A stretch of 58,069 nt of DNA from Treponema zioleckii (GTDB lineage Bacteria > Spirochaetota > Spirochaetia > Treponematales > Treponemataceae). This document shows, piece by piece, positions 24,789 through 32,901 of the stretch. A model generated the notes under the pieces. It did not search any database and had not been told where the DNA came from. It saw only the letters and a program-made list of their open reading frames with translations. Where the stretch lies: the NCBI RefSeq assembly GCF_014737315.1, contig NZ_JPUF01000017.1:1-58069 (forward strand), written 5' to 3'. The position numbers were made by a program, and so were the translations under genes. Position 1 is the first letter of the stretch; every line of letters begins with the position of its first letter.

Positions 24789-25373
24789 CTATTCTTTTTG
24801 TTCGTCTGGATTGAGCATCTTTATCACCTTCGCAGGCACTCCTCCCACAACCGCATAATCCGGCACGTCCTTTGTAACGACCGCTCCCGCCGCAACCACT
24901 GCATATTCGCCGATTGTGACGCCGGGACAAACAGTAACGTTCATTCCAAGCCAGGCATTCTTTTTGATAACGACTTTGCCGTAAGTGTATTTTGTGTGAC
25001 GTTCATTAAAGTCGTGGTTGATTGTTGCAATGCGAAGACCCGGCGCAACCATAACTCCGTCGCCGAACTCGATTCCACCAGAAGCCGACAGAATTGCCGA
25101 ATGGTTAATGAAGACGTTTTTTCCGAACTTAACGCGGTTTCCAAAGTCGCAGATAAAAGGAGTGAGAATGCGCACGTCGTCGAGTTTACGTCCGAAAAGC
25201 TCTTCAAGGTCAGAAACATAACTTTCGTCATCGGGCATTTTTGCGTTCGCAACCGCGCAGAGTTTTCTAGCTCTCATCATTTCGCTGACTGCTTCCTTAA
25301 AATAAGGCTCACGAACATCTGTCGGTCCGCCTTTTTCCATAAGTTCATAAACATAGCCTGGGGTGTATTCCAT
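24789..25373 (-). CDS. Maltose O-acetyltransferase-like sugar acetyltransferase
   Basis: A 194-residue hexapeptide acyltransferase. The N-terminal Mac domain (YTPGYVYELMEKGG…RARKLCAVAN) is followed by left-handed beta-helix repeats and the catalytic ATINHDFNERHTK segment. VCPGVTIGEYAVVAAGAVVTKDVPDYAVVGGVPAKVI closes the trimer interface in the usual way. AGGAGG precedes the ATG. It is the first gene of the reverse operon with flavodoxin and aldo/keto reductase, which are read from the bipartite-motif promoter at 25.4 kb. Acetyl-CoA to sugar or similar small-molecule transfer. Confidence 0.9.
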   Translation of the reverse strand: MEYTPGYVYELMEKGGPTDVREPYFKEAVSEMMRARKLCAVANAKMPDDESYVSDLEELFGRKLDDVRILTPFICDFGNRVKFGKNVFINHSAILSASGGIEFGDGVMVAPGLRIATINHDFNERHTKYTYGKVVIKKNAWLGMNVTVCPGVTIGEYAVVAAGAVVTKDVPDYAVVGGVPAKVIKMLNPDEQKE

Positions 25374-25396
25374 AGTTTCCTCCTGTGTACATCTGC

Positions 25397-25470
25397 ATTA
25401 TAAGCGACATCTGTCTATTTTCTATGGGCAAGTTGCGTTATAATGGTGTTTAAACGACAGAATTAGGAAA
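25397..25470 (-). promoter_or_regulatory. Activator-type promoter, bipartite motif copy 2
   Basis: On the reverse strand TAGAAA (25419-25424) and TATAAT (25397-25402) are spaced by 16 bases. The forward-strand blocks TTTTCTATGGGCA (25418-25430) and AAACGACAGAATTAGGAAA (25452-25470) are separated by 21 bases exactly as at 11.8 kb. A further copy of ATAAGCGACA sits at 25400-25409. The arrangement predicts control by the same activator as the reductase operon at 11 kb. Confidence 0.75.
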
Positions 25471-25557
25471 TGTGACTAGAAAAAGGGCATGTGACTATAA
25501 TTTTGTGGGTTTCGTGGTAAAATAAATAATATTAGATTCTGCTTTGGAGATTAGCAT

Positions 25558-27426
25558 ATGGCACAAAACATTGAACCATATCGGCAGACTGTGCAAGCCT
25601 GCTTGAAAGATAAAACTTACTATATTGATTTCTATCAGCGTGAATATGTTTGGAGTATGGAAACTGTGAAAGTTTTACTCGAAGATATTTATGAAGTATT
25701 CGAACAGTCATATTTACCTGTAAAAGATGCAGAAATGACATCGGAAGTTATGGAAAAATTCAATTGGTATTATATGAATGTTTTTATCACAAATAAAATA
25801 AATAATAAAACTTATATTGTTGACGGACAGCAAAGACTTTCAACGCTTACGCTGATTGCCATAAAACTCTATAAAATGGCTAAAAAGCAATTTCATAAAA
25901 ATCTGTTGCGCAGTTGTATCTGTGGACAAGACTATTTTGAGGGAGATATTTATTGTATTGATAACTATAAGCGAAAAAAAGCAATGGACTCAATACTGAA
26001 TGAAACGGAATTTGAATTGCCGTATCAAAATCAGACAGAGCAAACTTTGATTGAGCGGTATAATGATATTTCTGCATATATCGACAAAAAGACCATGGAT
26101 GAAAAGGAACTGGAAGCTTTTATTTACTATTTTCTAAACAAACTAGTTCTTGTTGAATTGAGCATAGACAATCAGGATGATACAGCTATGGTTTTCGAGG
26201 TGATTAATGACCGTGGCGAAGCACTGAGACCTTTTGAAATCCTAAAAGGAAAACTAATCGGTGCATTGCCAAAGTCAGATACAGATAATTATTCAGAAAT
26301 GTGGGATGCTTCCTTGCATCGCATAAACGGAATTGAAGACCAATTCTTTATTAATTATTTAAAATCGCGTTTTATATTTAAGCGAAATTCAGATAAAGAA
26401 AATCTTATCAATAATGCATATCATCGTTATATTTTTGACGATAAAGAAGATTCGAAAACTCTTGGCTTCAGAAAAACTGATGCAAATAGAATTTTTTCAA
26501 TCAAAAAGTTTATTGAAGAAGATCTTGTATACTACTCAAGATTGTATGCAAAGATAACAGAGAATAAAGATGAGTTTTTGAAATATAGTAACGAAATTCA
26601 TAAACTTGACGGACAATATCAACTTATTTTGTCAGCTTGCAAGATAAATGATTCTGAAGAAGATGAAAAAATTCATCTAATCGCAAAGGAGTATGATCGT
26701 CTACATATGCTTTTGCGTATGAACGGCGTTTATGACAGTAATGATTTTCACAGTATTTCATATAGTCTAAACGAAAAATTAAAAAATCTCCCTATTACTG
26801 ATTACCGCACAGTATTTAATACCGCGATAATTGCTAGGATAAACGAAGCAACGAATACTACAAATACATCTTCTGTTTTAGATTACACTCGATTTTCACA
26901 AATCGGTTATGGGAAAAATATTGATCAAACAGCTCTTTACTATTTGCTTGCTCGCGTTGAAAACTTTATTTGCTCGAAGATAAATCAAACGGCTGAGCAT
27001 GATGTATACTATATGTCCATAAAACATTCGAATGTTAATGGATATCATATTGAACATATTTTTTCTGACAATGATGAAAACAGAGGATATTTCTCAAGCG
27101 AAGAGGAATTCTGGAACGAGCGGAATGGAATAGGTGCACTACTTCTCTTGAAAGGACGTATGAATATCAGTTCAGGAAATGAATCCTATAGAGAAAAGTT
27201 GAAAACCTATTCAAATGGAACTATATGGGCAAAAACATTGTGCAACACTTGGTATCATACAAATCCTGATTTTACAGATTTTAATAAATGGCTTAAAGCA
27301 ACCACCAATAAAGAGTTTATTCCGTATGATTCTTTTACAATTCAATCTATGAAAGAAAGATCTCAACTATTGTATAAGCTTGTAAAAATTATTTGGGAAG
27401 TTGACAGCAAAGGAGCATCAGAATGA
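25558..27426 (+). CDS. GmrSD-like protein with DUF262 and DUF1524 domains
   Basis: A 622-residue protein. The DUF262 (GmrS-like, ParB-fold) N-terminal domain has QREYVW at 27-32 and VDGQQRLSTLTLI (DGQQR at 89-93). The DUF1524 HNH-type region has YHIEHIFSD near 497 and the GIGALLLLKGRMN segment near 525, a variant of the family's GNL…LN. GmrSD proteins are type IV restriction enzymes that cleave modified (for example glucosylated) phage DNA in an NTP-dependent way. The TGA overlaps the ATG of the next gene (ATGA). Full length; modified-DNA restriction is inferred from the family. Confidence 0.88.
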   Translation: MAQNIEPYRQTVQACLKDKTYYIDFYQREYVWSMETVKVLLEDIYEVFEQSYLPVKDAEMTSEVMEKFNWYYMNVFITNKINNKTYIVDGQQRLSTLTLIAIKLYKMAKKQFHKNLLRSCICGQDYFEGDIYCIDNYKRKKAMDSILNETEFELPYQNQTEQTLIERYNDISAYIDKKTMDEKELEAFIYYFLNKLVLVELSIDNQDDTAMVFEVINDRGEALRPFEILKGKLIGALPKSDTDNYSEMWDASLHRINGIEDQFFINYLKSRFIFKRNSDKENLINNAYHRYIFDDKEDSKTLGFRKTDANRIFSIKKFIEEDLVYYSRLYAKITENKDEFLKYSNEIHKLDGQYQLILSACKINDSEEDEKIHLIAKEYDRLHMLLRMNGVYDSNDFHSISYSLNEKLKNLPITDYRTVFNTAIIARINEATNTTNTSSVLDYTRFSQIGYGKNIDQTALYYLLARVENFICSKINQTAEHDVYYMSIKHSNVNGYHIEHIFSDNDENRGYFSSEEEFWNERNGIGALLLLKGRMNISSGNESYREKLKTYSNGTIWAKTLCNTWYHTNPDFTDFNKWLKATTNKEFIPYDSFTIQSMKERSQLLYKLVKIIWEVDSKGASE

Positions 27427-27650
27427 TTCAAAATCAACAATCCGCTAACAAAATATCCTATACCGTCGCTTGTGTTAGTAGTTTTGCAGCTGCACACAAT
27501 CTATCAAAAAAAGATGCGTTCTTGTATCTTTACGGAAATAAGGCAATCGCTTTTTTAAAAGAAAATTACGATGTTGAACACACACTGTCGCTTGATGACG
27601 CGGTTGAAGACATGACGGAAATATGCCGCAAGAATGGGGGAGTCCTATGA
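27423..27650 (+). CDS. DUF3791 protein, putative antitoxin
   Basis: A 75-residue DUF3791 protein: SYTVACVSSFAAAHNLSKKDAFLYLYGNKAIAFLKENY matches the family pattern of a helical domain ending in YxxEHTLSLDD. These proteins commonly precede DUF3990 genes and are regarded as probable antitoxins. ATGA overlaps join it to both neighbours (start in the GmrSD-like stop; stop in the DUF3990 start), so the three are translated together. Confidence 0.8.
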   Translation: MIQNQQSANKISYTVACVSSFAAAHNLSKKDAFLYLYGNKAIAFLKENYDVEHTLSLDDAVEDMTEICRKNGGVL

Positions 27651-28132
27651 TTTTGTACCACGGGAGCAATGTTGATGTAAAAGAAATCAACCTAAAAATC
27701 TGTAAACCATTCAGGGACTTCGGAAAGGGATTTTATCTTACCGACATTCGAAGTCAGGCAGAAAGCATGGCAAAGCGAACTTCACGGATAAAAGGAGGAA
27801 CTCCTGTTTTAAACCTTTATGAAATTGATGATAATTTTATTATGAAGCATAATCTGAGGGTTAAAGATTTCGCTTCGATTCCGACTGAAGAATGGGCTTT
27901 ATTTGTAATGAACAACCGTAACCGAAATTTTTCTGACCTGCAGAATTCCCTTTGTAACCAGGATTGTAAATACGATATTGTTCACGGACCTGTCGCAGAC
28001 GATGCCATGGCAATCCTTTTTCAACAATATGAGCAAGAATTTATCGACCTGGAAATGTTAAAAAAACGTATGACTATAAGGAACTTTCCATGCAGTATTC
28101 TTTTCACACGGAAAAAGCGGTTTCCTTGCTAA
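27647..28132 (+). CDS. DUF3990 ADP-ribosyltransferase-fold protein, probable toxin
   Basis: A 161-residue DUF3990 protein. ILYHGSN at 2-8, FGKGFYLTD at about 28-36 and EEWALFVMNN at about 84-93 are the three segments of an ADP-ribosyltransferase fold with an H-Y-E-like active site. The ending read here (RMTIRNFPCSILF…) is out of frame: the A7 run at 28060-28066 would need one more A. In that frame it would read YDYKELSMQYSFHTEKAVSLL, a family-typical ending, and stop at 28158, overlapping the next gene. Likely toxin partner of DUF3791. Start 27647 preferred over the upstream Met. Confidence 0.75.
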   Translation: MILYHGSNVDVKEINLKICKPFRDFGKGFYLTDIRSQAESMAKRTSRIKGGTPVLNLYEIDDNFIMKHNLRVKDFASIPTEEWALFVMNNRNRNFSDLQNSLCNQDCKYDIVHGPVADDAMAILFQQYEQEFIDLEMLKKRMTIRNFPCSILFTRKKRFPC

Positions 28133-28150
28133 AAAAAGTGAAGGTGATTT

Positions 28151-28363
28151 ATGGATAAGACAGACAAATCAGACTGGCTCATTGACTCTCTTACAAAAGA
28201 AATCGCAGGTTTCATTGTTGAGGATGAGAATGTCGAGTATGATGAGGCTTTACGAAAACTGTATTCATCAAAGCTGTTTGAAAAACTCTCAGACAAAGAG
28301 ACTGGCTTATACCGTGAGGGAGCGGCATATGTATATCAGTATTTTTTAGAAGAGAACCAATGA
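28151..28363 (+). CDS. Small acidic protein of the DUF3990 cluster
   Basis: A 70-residue acidic protein (many Glu and Asp, no signal, no membrane segment) predicted to be helical: EYDEALRKLYSSKLFEKLSDKETGLY and AAYVYQYFLEE. Such a gene regularly follows DUF3990 genes. GTGAAGGTG precedes the ATG as a ribosome-binding site. Its stop overlaps the TetR start (ATGA). An antitoxin or accessory role is inferred from position and charge only. Confidence 0.7.
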   Translation: MDKTDKSDWLIDSLTKEIAGFIVEDENVEYDEALRKLYSSKLFEKLSDKETGLYREGAAYVYQYFLEENQ

Positions 28364-28923
28364 CCGAACCCAAACTCGATCCACGCATAATACGCACAAA
28401 GGAAGCGATTCAGAGCGTTTTTAAGAGAATGGTCTGCGAGATGCCTTATGAAAAAATCACCGTAAAAGCTATTACCGAAGTTGCAAAAATCAACCGCAAC
28501 ACTTTTTATCTTCATTACACTTGCGTGGACGATGTGCTTGCTGAGATTCAGGCGAAGCATTCAAGCGAATACAGCGCGATTGTCTCTAGATTTGACCAGC
28601 TTAAGGATACGGACAAATTGGTACGCTCCTTTTTTGAATACATGGAAGCGCAGGACGATTTTTTCAAGCGTGTTACCTGCGACAGCCGTTTTGACTATAT
28701 CCGCGAAAGAATGCAGAACAAGGTCACAAAACAGGCTGCGGAGTCGCATCCCCTCAAAGGGTTGGACCAGAGCGTGCGCAACATCCTTTTGACTTTTAAT
28801 AACTGCATTGTTCTGCTTTACCGCCAGTGGGTTGCCGACGGGCGAAAGATTCCAATGGAAGAAATGATTGAGCTTGCGACGACTCTGCTGGAAAATGGGA
28901 TGAAAGGATTTAGGAACAATTAA
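28360..28923 (+). CDS. TetR family transcriptional regulator
   Basis: A 187-residue TetR-type regulator. The N-terminal helix-turn-helix is at about 20-58 (YEKITVKAITEVAKINRNTFYLHY, the last part being the recognition helix), followed by a ligand-binding C-terminal domain that ends MIELATTLLENGMKGF. It starts in the stop codon of the small acidic gene. A regulator co-translated with a toxin-antitoxin-like cluster suggests autoregulation of the whole run, but no inverted operator could be tied to it. Confidence 0.85.
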   Translation: MTEPKLDPRIIRTKEAIQSVFKRMVCEMPYEKITVKAITEVAKINRNTFYLHYTCVDDVLAEIQAKHSSEYSAIVSRFDQLKDTDKLVRSFFEYMEAQDDFFKRVTCDSRFDYIRERMQNKVTKQAAESHPLKGLDQSVRNILLTFNNCIVLLYRQWVADGRKIPMEEMIELATTLLENGMKGFRNN

Positions 28924-28968
28924 AACTGCCTCCATTTGTAAAACTCTCAAATTAAAAACACAGTCATA

Positions 28969-29020
28969 TTGACAATCATCTATGTATCATTTATAGTACA
29001 ACATATAGATATTTATCAAT
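28969..29020 (+). promoter_or_regulatory. Promoter and operator of the arsR operon
   Basis: TTGACA (28969-28974), a 17-base spacer and TATAGT (28992-28997) form a strong promoter. Just downstream, CATATAGATATTTATCAATATG is an imperfect palindrome of the type bound by ArsR-family repressors, overlapping the transcription start and ahead of the AGGTAAAG ribosome site. Confidence 0.75.
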
Positions 29021-29032
29021 ATGAGGTAAAGT

Positions 29033-29350
29033 ATGAATGCATCAGAAATAGCTCTTATCTGCAAGGCTTTGGGAGATGAAAACCGTCTCAAGATTATAAA
29101 AATGCTCTCAGGTGGCGAATTATGTGCCTGTAAAATTCTTGACGCTTTTAATATCACTCAGCCAACTCTTTCTCATCACATGAAGATTCTTACAGAATGT
29201 AATCTTGTTAATTCACGAAAAGAAGGCAAGTGGACTTATTATTCAATAAATTGCGAAAAGTTCTCGGAGTTTAAAAGTGCCGTCTCACAGTTTACCTGTA
29301 AAGCTTCACTTGAGAAAAAATCAGTAGGAAAATGCTGTTGTAAGGATTAG
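29033..29350 (+). CDS. arsR: ArsR family metalloregulator
   Basis: A 105-residue winged-helix repressor. The recognition helix is QPTLSHHMKILTECNLV (about 41-57), the ELCAC motif (29-33) offers paired Cys ligands, and more Cys are in KWTYYSINCE and at the end (GKCCCKD). It should release its operator on binding arsenite, Cd or a similar soft metal. First gene of an operon with a permease, a small thioredoxin-like protein and a C_GCAxxG_C_C protein. Confidence 0.9.
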   Translation: MNASEIALICKALGDENRLKIIKMLSGGELCACKILDAFNITQPTLSHHMKILTECNLVNSRKEGKWTYYSINCEKFSEFKSAVSQFTCKASLEKKSVGKCCCKD

Positions 29351-29355
29351 ATGTT

Positions 29356-30351
29356 ATGGGCAATTTTATTCAAAACCAGATTCTTGGGATGCAGTGGCTA
29401 AAAACTCTTATCGGGAAAATGTTAGTGGCTGCCGGACTTGATGTCGAAAGCCGCTTTGGTGGAAGCCTTCACTTTTTCCTTTATGATGTAATTAAAATCA
29501 CAATTCTTCTTTTTGTGCTGATATTTTTGATTTCGTACATTCAGTCATATTTTCCGCCAGAGCGAAGTAAAAAAATATTGTCGCACTGCAAGGGATTTTC
29601 TGCCCGCATAATTGCAGCCCTTTTGGGAACGGTGACATCCTTTTGTTCTTGCTCTTCAATTCCTCTTTTTATGGGATTTACGACAGCAGGGCTGCCGCTT
29701 GGAGTTACCTTTAGTTTTTTGATTTCTTCTCCTATGGTTGATTTTGCATCGCTCATTCTTTTAACAAGCATTTTTGGCTGGAAGATTGCGATTGCTTATG
29801 TTGTTCTGGGACTTGTAGTTGCTGTTGCAGGCGGAACAATAATAGAACATCTTCATATGGAAGATCAGGTTGCTGATTTTATTCGTAATGGAAAAAGCGT
29901 TTGCCTTGCAGAAGAAAAGCTTTCGCAGAAACAAAGGCTCATTTCTGCATTGCACTCTGTTTCCGATACTCTCAAAAAAGTCTTTCCATATATTCTTTTG
30001 AGTGTGGCAGTGGGCGCGATAATTCATAACTGGATTCCTGAGAACTGGATTGTCAGCCTGCTTGGTAAGAAAAATCCGCTCGGCGTAATTCTTGCAGTTT
30101 TTGCGGGCATTCCCATGTATGCAGATATTTTTGGCTGTATTTCAATTTCGGAAAGTTTGCTTGCAAAGGGCGCGCTTTTGGGAGTTGTCCTGAGTTTTAT
30201 GATGGCAGTAACGACTTTGAGTTTGCCTTCGCTGATTATGCTTAAAAAGGCGATAAAAACAAAGCTGCTGGTAACTTTTGTTTCAATCTGCGTAGCTGGA
30301 ATAATTCTTGTAGGTTATTTTTTTAATGCTTTTCAGGCATTGTTTTTATAA
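29356..30351 (+). CDS. Permease of the ArsP/DUF318 family
   Basis: A 331-residue permease with about eight membrane segments. The conserved SFCSCSSIPLF motif (about 95-105) and a second SLPSLIMLKKAI region mark the family (ArsP, UPF0718). A soluble charged loop lies near residues 180-200. It exports organoarsenicals or another toxic species in known relatives. Five bases separate it from arsR, so control by ArsR is direct. Confidence 0.88.
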   Translation: MGNFIQNQILGMQWLKTLIGKMLVAAGLDVESRFGGSLHFFLYDVIKITILLFVLIFLISYIQSYFPPERSKKILSHCKGFSARIIAALLGTVTSFCSCSSIPLFMGFTTAGLPLGVTFSFLISSPMVDFASLILLTSIFGWKIAIAYVVLGLVVAVAGGTIIEHLHMEDQVADFIRNGKSVCLAEEKLSQKQRLISALHSVSDTLKKVFPYILLSVAVGAIIHNWIPENWIVSLLGKKNPLGVILAVFAGIPMYADIFGCISISESLLAKGALLGVVLSFMMAVTTLSLPSLIMLKKAIKTKLLVTFVSICVAGIILVGYFFNAFQALFL

Positions 30352-30369
30352 ATCGTTAAGGAGGATTTA

Positions 30370-30609
30370 ATGGAAAATCTTACTGTTAAAGTTTATGGAA
30401 GCGGCTGCAAAGGATGTCAGACATTGCATCAGAATGTAATAGACGCTCTGGCCGAAATGAATATTGCATCTGATGTTCAGTACATTACAGACATGCAGAA
30501 GATTATGGAAACTGGGGTAATGAGTCTACCAGCACTTGCGGTGAACGATAAGATTGTTTCGAGCGGCAAGGTATTAAGTGCTGCAGATGTTAAAAAGTAT
30601 TTGGAGTAA
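30370..30609 (+). CDS. Small thioredoxin-like redox protein
   Basis: A 79-residue thioredoxin-fold protein of the redox-active disulfide type. The active site CKGC is at 13-16 in YGSGCKGCQTLH, and the cis-Pro motif is in MSLPALAVN. AGGAGG precedes the ATG. Proteins of this type sit beside DUF318 permeases in many genomes and may deliver electrons or metal thiolates to them. Confidence 0.9.
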   Translation: MENLTVKVYGSGCKGCQTLHQNVIDALAEMNIASDVQYITDMQKIMETGVMSLPALAVNDKIVSSGKVLSAADVKKYLE

Positions 30610-30613
30610 AAAT

Positions 30614-31063
30614 ATGAATCACAAAGAAAAAGCGGTGAATTATTTTTCGCAGAAATTACATTGTTCTCAGTCGGTTCTGGCGGCTTTTGCAGAAGAATGC
30701 GGAATTGCAGAAGAAGAGGCTCTAAAACTTGGTAGCTGTTTTGGTGGCGGTATGCGAAAAGGGCATGTATGCGGAGCTGTGAGCGGTGCTTTGATGGTGC
30801 TGGGCTTATTGTATGGCCAGAAAAGCGTTGGCGACACAGAAGGTTTGCAGTTATCAAATAAAGTGAATGATTTAATGATGGCCCACTTCAAAGAAAAATG
30901 TGGCTCTTACATCTGCAATGATTTGTTGGGCTGCGATATTACGACAGAAGAAGGTCATCAATTTTGTGTGGATAATAAACTATTCACTGACTTTTGTCCA
31001 AAGATGGTGGCGACCGCTGTTGATGTTGTTGAAGAAATAATTCAGGAACAGAATAGAGCTTAA
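30614..31063 (+). CDS. C_GCAxxG_C_C family protein
   Basis: A 149-residue member of the C_GCAxxG_C_C family. Conserved Cys are in LHCSQSV, GSCFGGG, GHVCGAVSGA, EKCGSYICNDLLGCD and FCPKM, suggesting redox or metal-binding sites. The start at 30614 is chosen for GGAG upstream; an upstream Met overlaps the previous gene. It is the last gene of the arsR operon. A split-Soret cytochrome-like or disulfide relay role has been suggested for relatives; the exact function is unknown. Confidence 0.88.
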   Translation: MNHKEKAVNYFSQKLHCSQSVLAAFAEECGIAEEEALKLGSCFGGGMRKGHVCGAVSGALMVLGLLYGQKSVGDTEGLQLSNKVNDLMMAHFKEKCGSYICNDLLGCDITTEEGHQFCVDNKLFTDFCPKMVATAVDVVEEIIQEQNRA

Positions 31064-31309
31064 GGTTGATATTACAGCTCTTCAGCTTTTAGGTTTTGTG
31101 AGCAATTTCAAATTCAAGATATTGTATGCTGATTTTTGAACCGCCCATGTCAGCAAAATAATCGTATAAGTCGCTTTTTGTTCAAAAACTGGTTCCTCGT
31201 TCAGAAAACTTTTTTAATATGTTTGAAAAGATATAACTTTCCGTCTGTCTTTCTATCGTCTACCGTCATAGGAATCGTTAGACACATGTTCAAAAAACTT
31301 GAAGCCGTC

Positions 31310-31341
31310 AAAATCAATAGATTCGATTCGTTGATTTTTTT
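31310..31341 (+). terminator. Intrinsic terminator after the arsR operon
   Basis: AAAATCAA (31310-31317) pairs with TTGATTTT (31331-31338), followed by further T residues. The stem is AT-rich and only eight bases, so it is moderately strong. It lies about 250 bases after the last arsR-operon gene. Confidence 0.5.
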
Positions 31342-31357
31342 CACCAGATTGTATAAG

Positions 31358-31453
31358 ATGACGTTGCTCACGCGGAGGGCGTGTCATTCAAATGGAAATG
31401 ACAGGCTGGATAAGGTGCAGGTTGGAATGCCTGAATTTTATCCAGCCTTTTTT
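31358..31453 (+). promoter_or_regulatory. Structured leader with mutually exclusive hairpins before the MATE gene
   Basis: A first hairpin has ATGA (31358-31361) / TCAT (31384-31387) outside CACGC (31369-31373) / GCGTG (31379-31383). A second hairpin TGTCATT (31382-31388) / AATGACA (31397-31403) shares bases with the first, so only one can form. Immediately downstream is a strong terminator, GGCTGGATAA (31404-31413) / TTATCCAGCC (31438-31447) plus T6, ending 15 bases before the MATE start. This is the architecture of a riboswitch or attenuator. I do not recognise it as a known class. Confidence 0.6.
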
Positions 31454-31468
31454 GTTTTTGGAGGACTT

Positions 31469-32836
31469 ATGGCTGAGACAACTTTGTTTACATCCGGGAA
31501 AATTGCTCCCCGGCTTTTACGTTTTGCGCTTCCAGTTCTTGGGGCTTTGTTTTTGCAGTCTTTTTACGGCGCGGTTGATTTGTTGATTGTAGGTCAGTTT
31601 GGAAATGCAGCTGATGTTTCTGCGGTTGCGACCGGAACCATGATGATGCAGACCATCACCTTTATAATCGTGGGGCTTGCCATGGGAACGACCATTCAGA
31701 TGGGGCAGGCTCTGGGGGCCGGAAACAAGGAAAAGGCTGCGGACATTGTTGGAACGAGCATAATCTTCTTTGCCCTGCTTGCACTTGTTGTTACTGTCCT
31801 GATGATTTTTCTGACAAAACCGTTTGCACTTCTTATGCAGACTCCAAAAGAAGCTTTTGATAAAACCTGCATGTATGTTCACATCTGTTCGGCGGGAACG
31901 GTTTTTATTACTGCCTACAATATGATGGGCGGAGTTTTCCGCGGGATGGGAGATTCTAAGACTCCGCTTCTTACGGTTTTTGTTGCCTGCATAATTAACA
32001 TTTTTGGCGATTTGCTTTTTGTTGCCGTTTTTCACATGGCGGCAAGCGGGGCGGCTCTGGCTACAGTGATTGCCCAAGCTTTGAGCGTTATTTTCTGTCT
32101 GATTGTTGCCAAAAAAAGAGGGCTTCCTTTTGCATTTTCAAAAAAGAATATTCGCTGGCAAGGAAAGCTTGTGGCCTTAGTCTGCAAAACCGGCGCGCCA
32201 ATTTCTTTGCAGGACGGGCTTGTTACGGTTTCTTTTCTTGTGATTGCGGCAATCATCAACCGTCTGGGCTTGATTGCTTCTGCGGGAGTAGGAGTTGCGG
32301 AGCGTGTTTGCGGATTTATCATGCTTGTTCCTTCGGCTTTTTCTCAGTCTTTGAGCGCCTTTGTTGCCCAGAATATCGGAGCCGAGAAATATGACCGTGC
32401 AAAAAAAGCCCTTTTGTATTCTATTGCGGCCTCTTTGGCCTGCGGTCTTTTTATGGGCTATTTTGCCTTCTTCCACGGAAATCTTCTGGCCGCCATTTTC
32501 TCCAAAGACGGAAAAGTCGTTGCCGCCGCTCATTCTTATCTCAAGGCTTATGCCATCGACACTCTTTTTGTTTCATTCCTTTTCTGCTTTATCGGCTATT
32601 TTAACGGCTGCGGAAAAACTTCCTTTGTAATGATTCAGGGAATCATTGGAGCGTTCGGCGTGCGAATTCCAGTTTCGTATTTGATGAGCCGGACGGTGAA
32701 TCCAACGCTTTTTAGAATCGGACTTGCAACGCCTTCTTCCACTTTTGTGCAGATTACTTTCTGCGGGATTGTATTTTTGATTCTGGAAAGGAAGAGAAGG
32801 AAAGAGTCAGGCAGGCGGTCGCAGAAAATAGCCTGA
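31469..32836 (+). CDS. MATE family efflux transporter
   Basis: A 455-residue, 12-segment membrane protein of the MATE (DinF/NorM-like) family. Internal repeat structure is visible: ALFLQSFYGAVDLLIVGQ near the start and GAPISLQDGLVTVSFLVIAAI in the second half. ATG at 31469 follows GGAGG; longer frames include the leader terminator and are rejected. It exports cationic drugs or metabolites using Na+ or H+. Regulation is probably at the leader RNA. Confidence 0.92.
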   Translation: MAETTLFTSGKIAPRLLRFALPVLGALFLQSFYGAVDLLIVGQFGNAADVSAVATGTMMMQTITFIIVGLAMGTTIQMGQALGAGNKEKAADIVGTSIIFFALLALVVTVLMIFLTKPFALLMQTPKEAFDKTCMYVHICSAGTVFITAYNMMGGVFRGMGDSKTPLLTVFVACIINIFGDLLFVAVFHMAASGAALATVIAQALSVIFCLIVAKKRGLPFAFSKKNIRWQGKLVALVCKTGAPISLQDGLVTVSFLVIAAIINRLGLIASAGVGVAERVCGFIMLVPSAFSQSLSAFVAQNIGAEKYDRAKKALLYSIAASLACGLFMGYFAFFHGNLLAAIFSKDGKVVAAAHSYLKAYAIDTLFVSFLFCFIGYFNGCGKTSFVMIQGIIGAFGVRIPVSYLMSRTVNPTLFRIGLATPSSTFVQITFCGIVFLILERKRRKESGRRSQKIA

Positions 32837-32851
32837 ATTGTCGTTTTCTGC

Positions 32852-32881
32852 AAAAAAAGCCCGTGCGAAAATGCACGGGCT
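32852..32881 (-). terminator. Intrinsic terminator of the lipoprotein gene
   Basis: On the reverse strand AGCCCGTGC pairs with GCACGGGCT around ATTTTC and is followed by seven T. It lies 20 bases beyond the lipoprotein stop and may also end the convergent MATE transcript. Confidence 0.85.
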
Positions 32882-32901
32882 ATAAAGTTAAAGCTTAGAT
32901 G

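Noticed and set aside
31064-31310. Known riboswitch class (TPP, preQ1, guanidine) before the MATE gene
   Set aside because: None of the conserved core sequences that I know was found; only the unclassified structure further downstream is reported.
31136-31468. N-terminal extension of the MATE protein
   Set aside because: The extension would be encoded by a terminator and leader hairpins, and GGAGG precedes the internal ATG at 31469.
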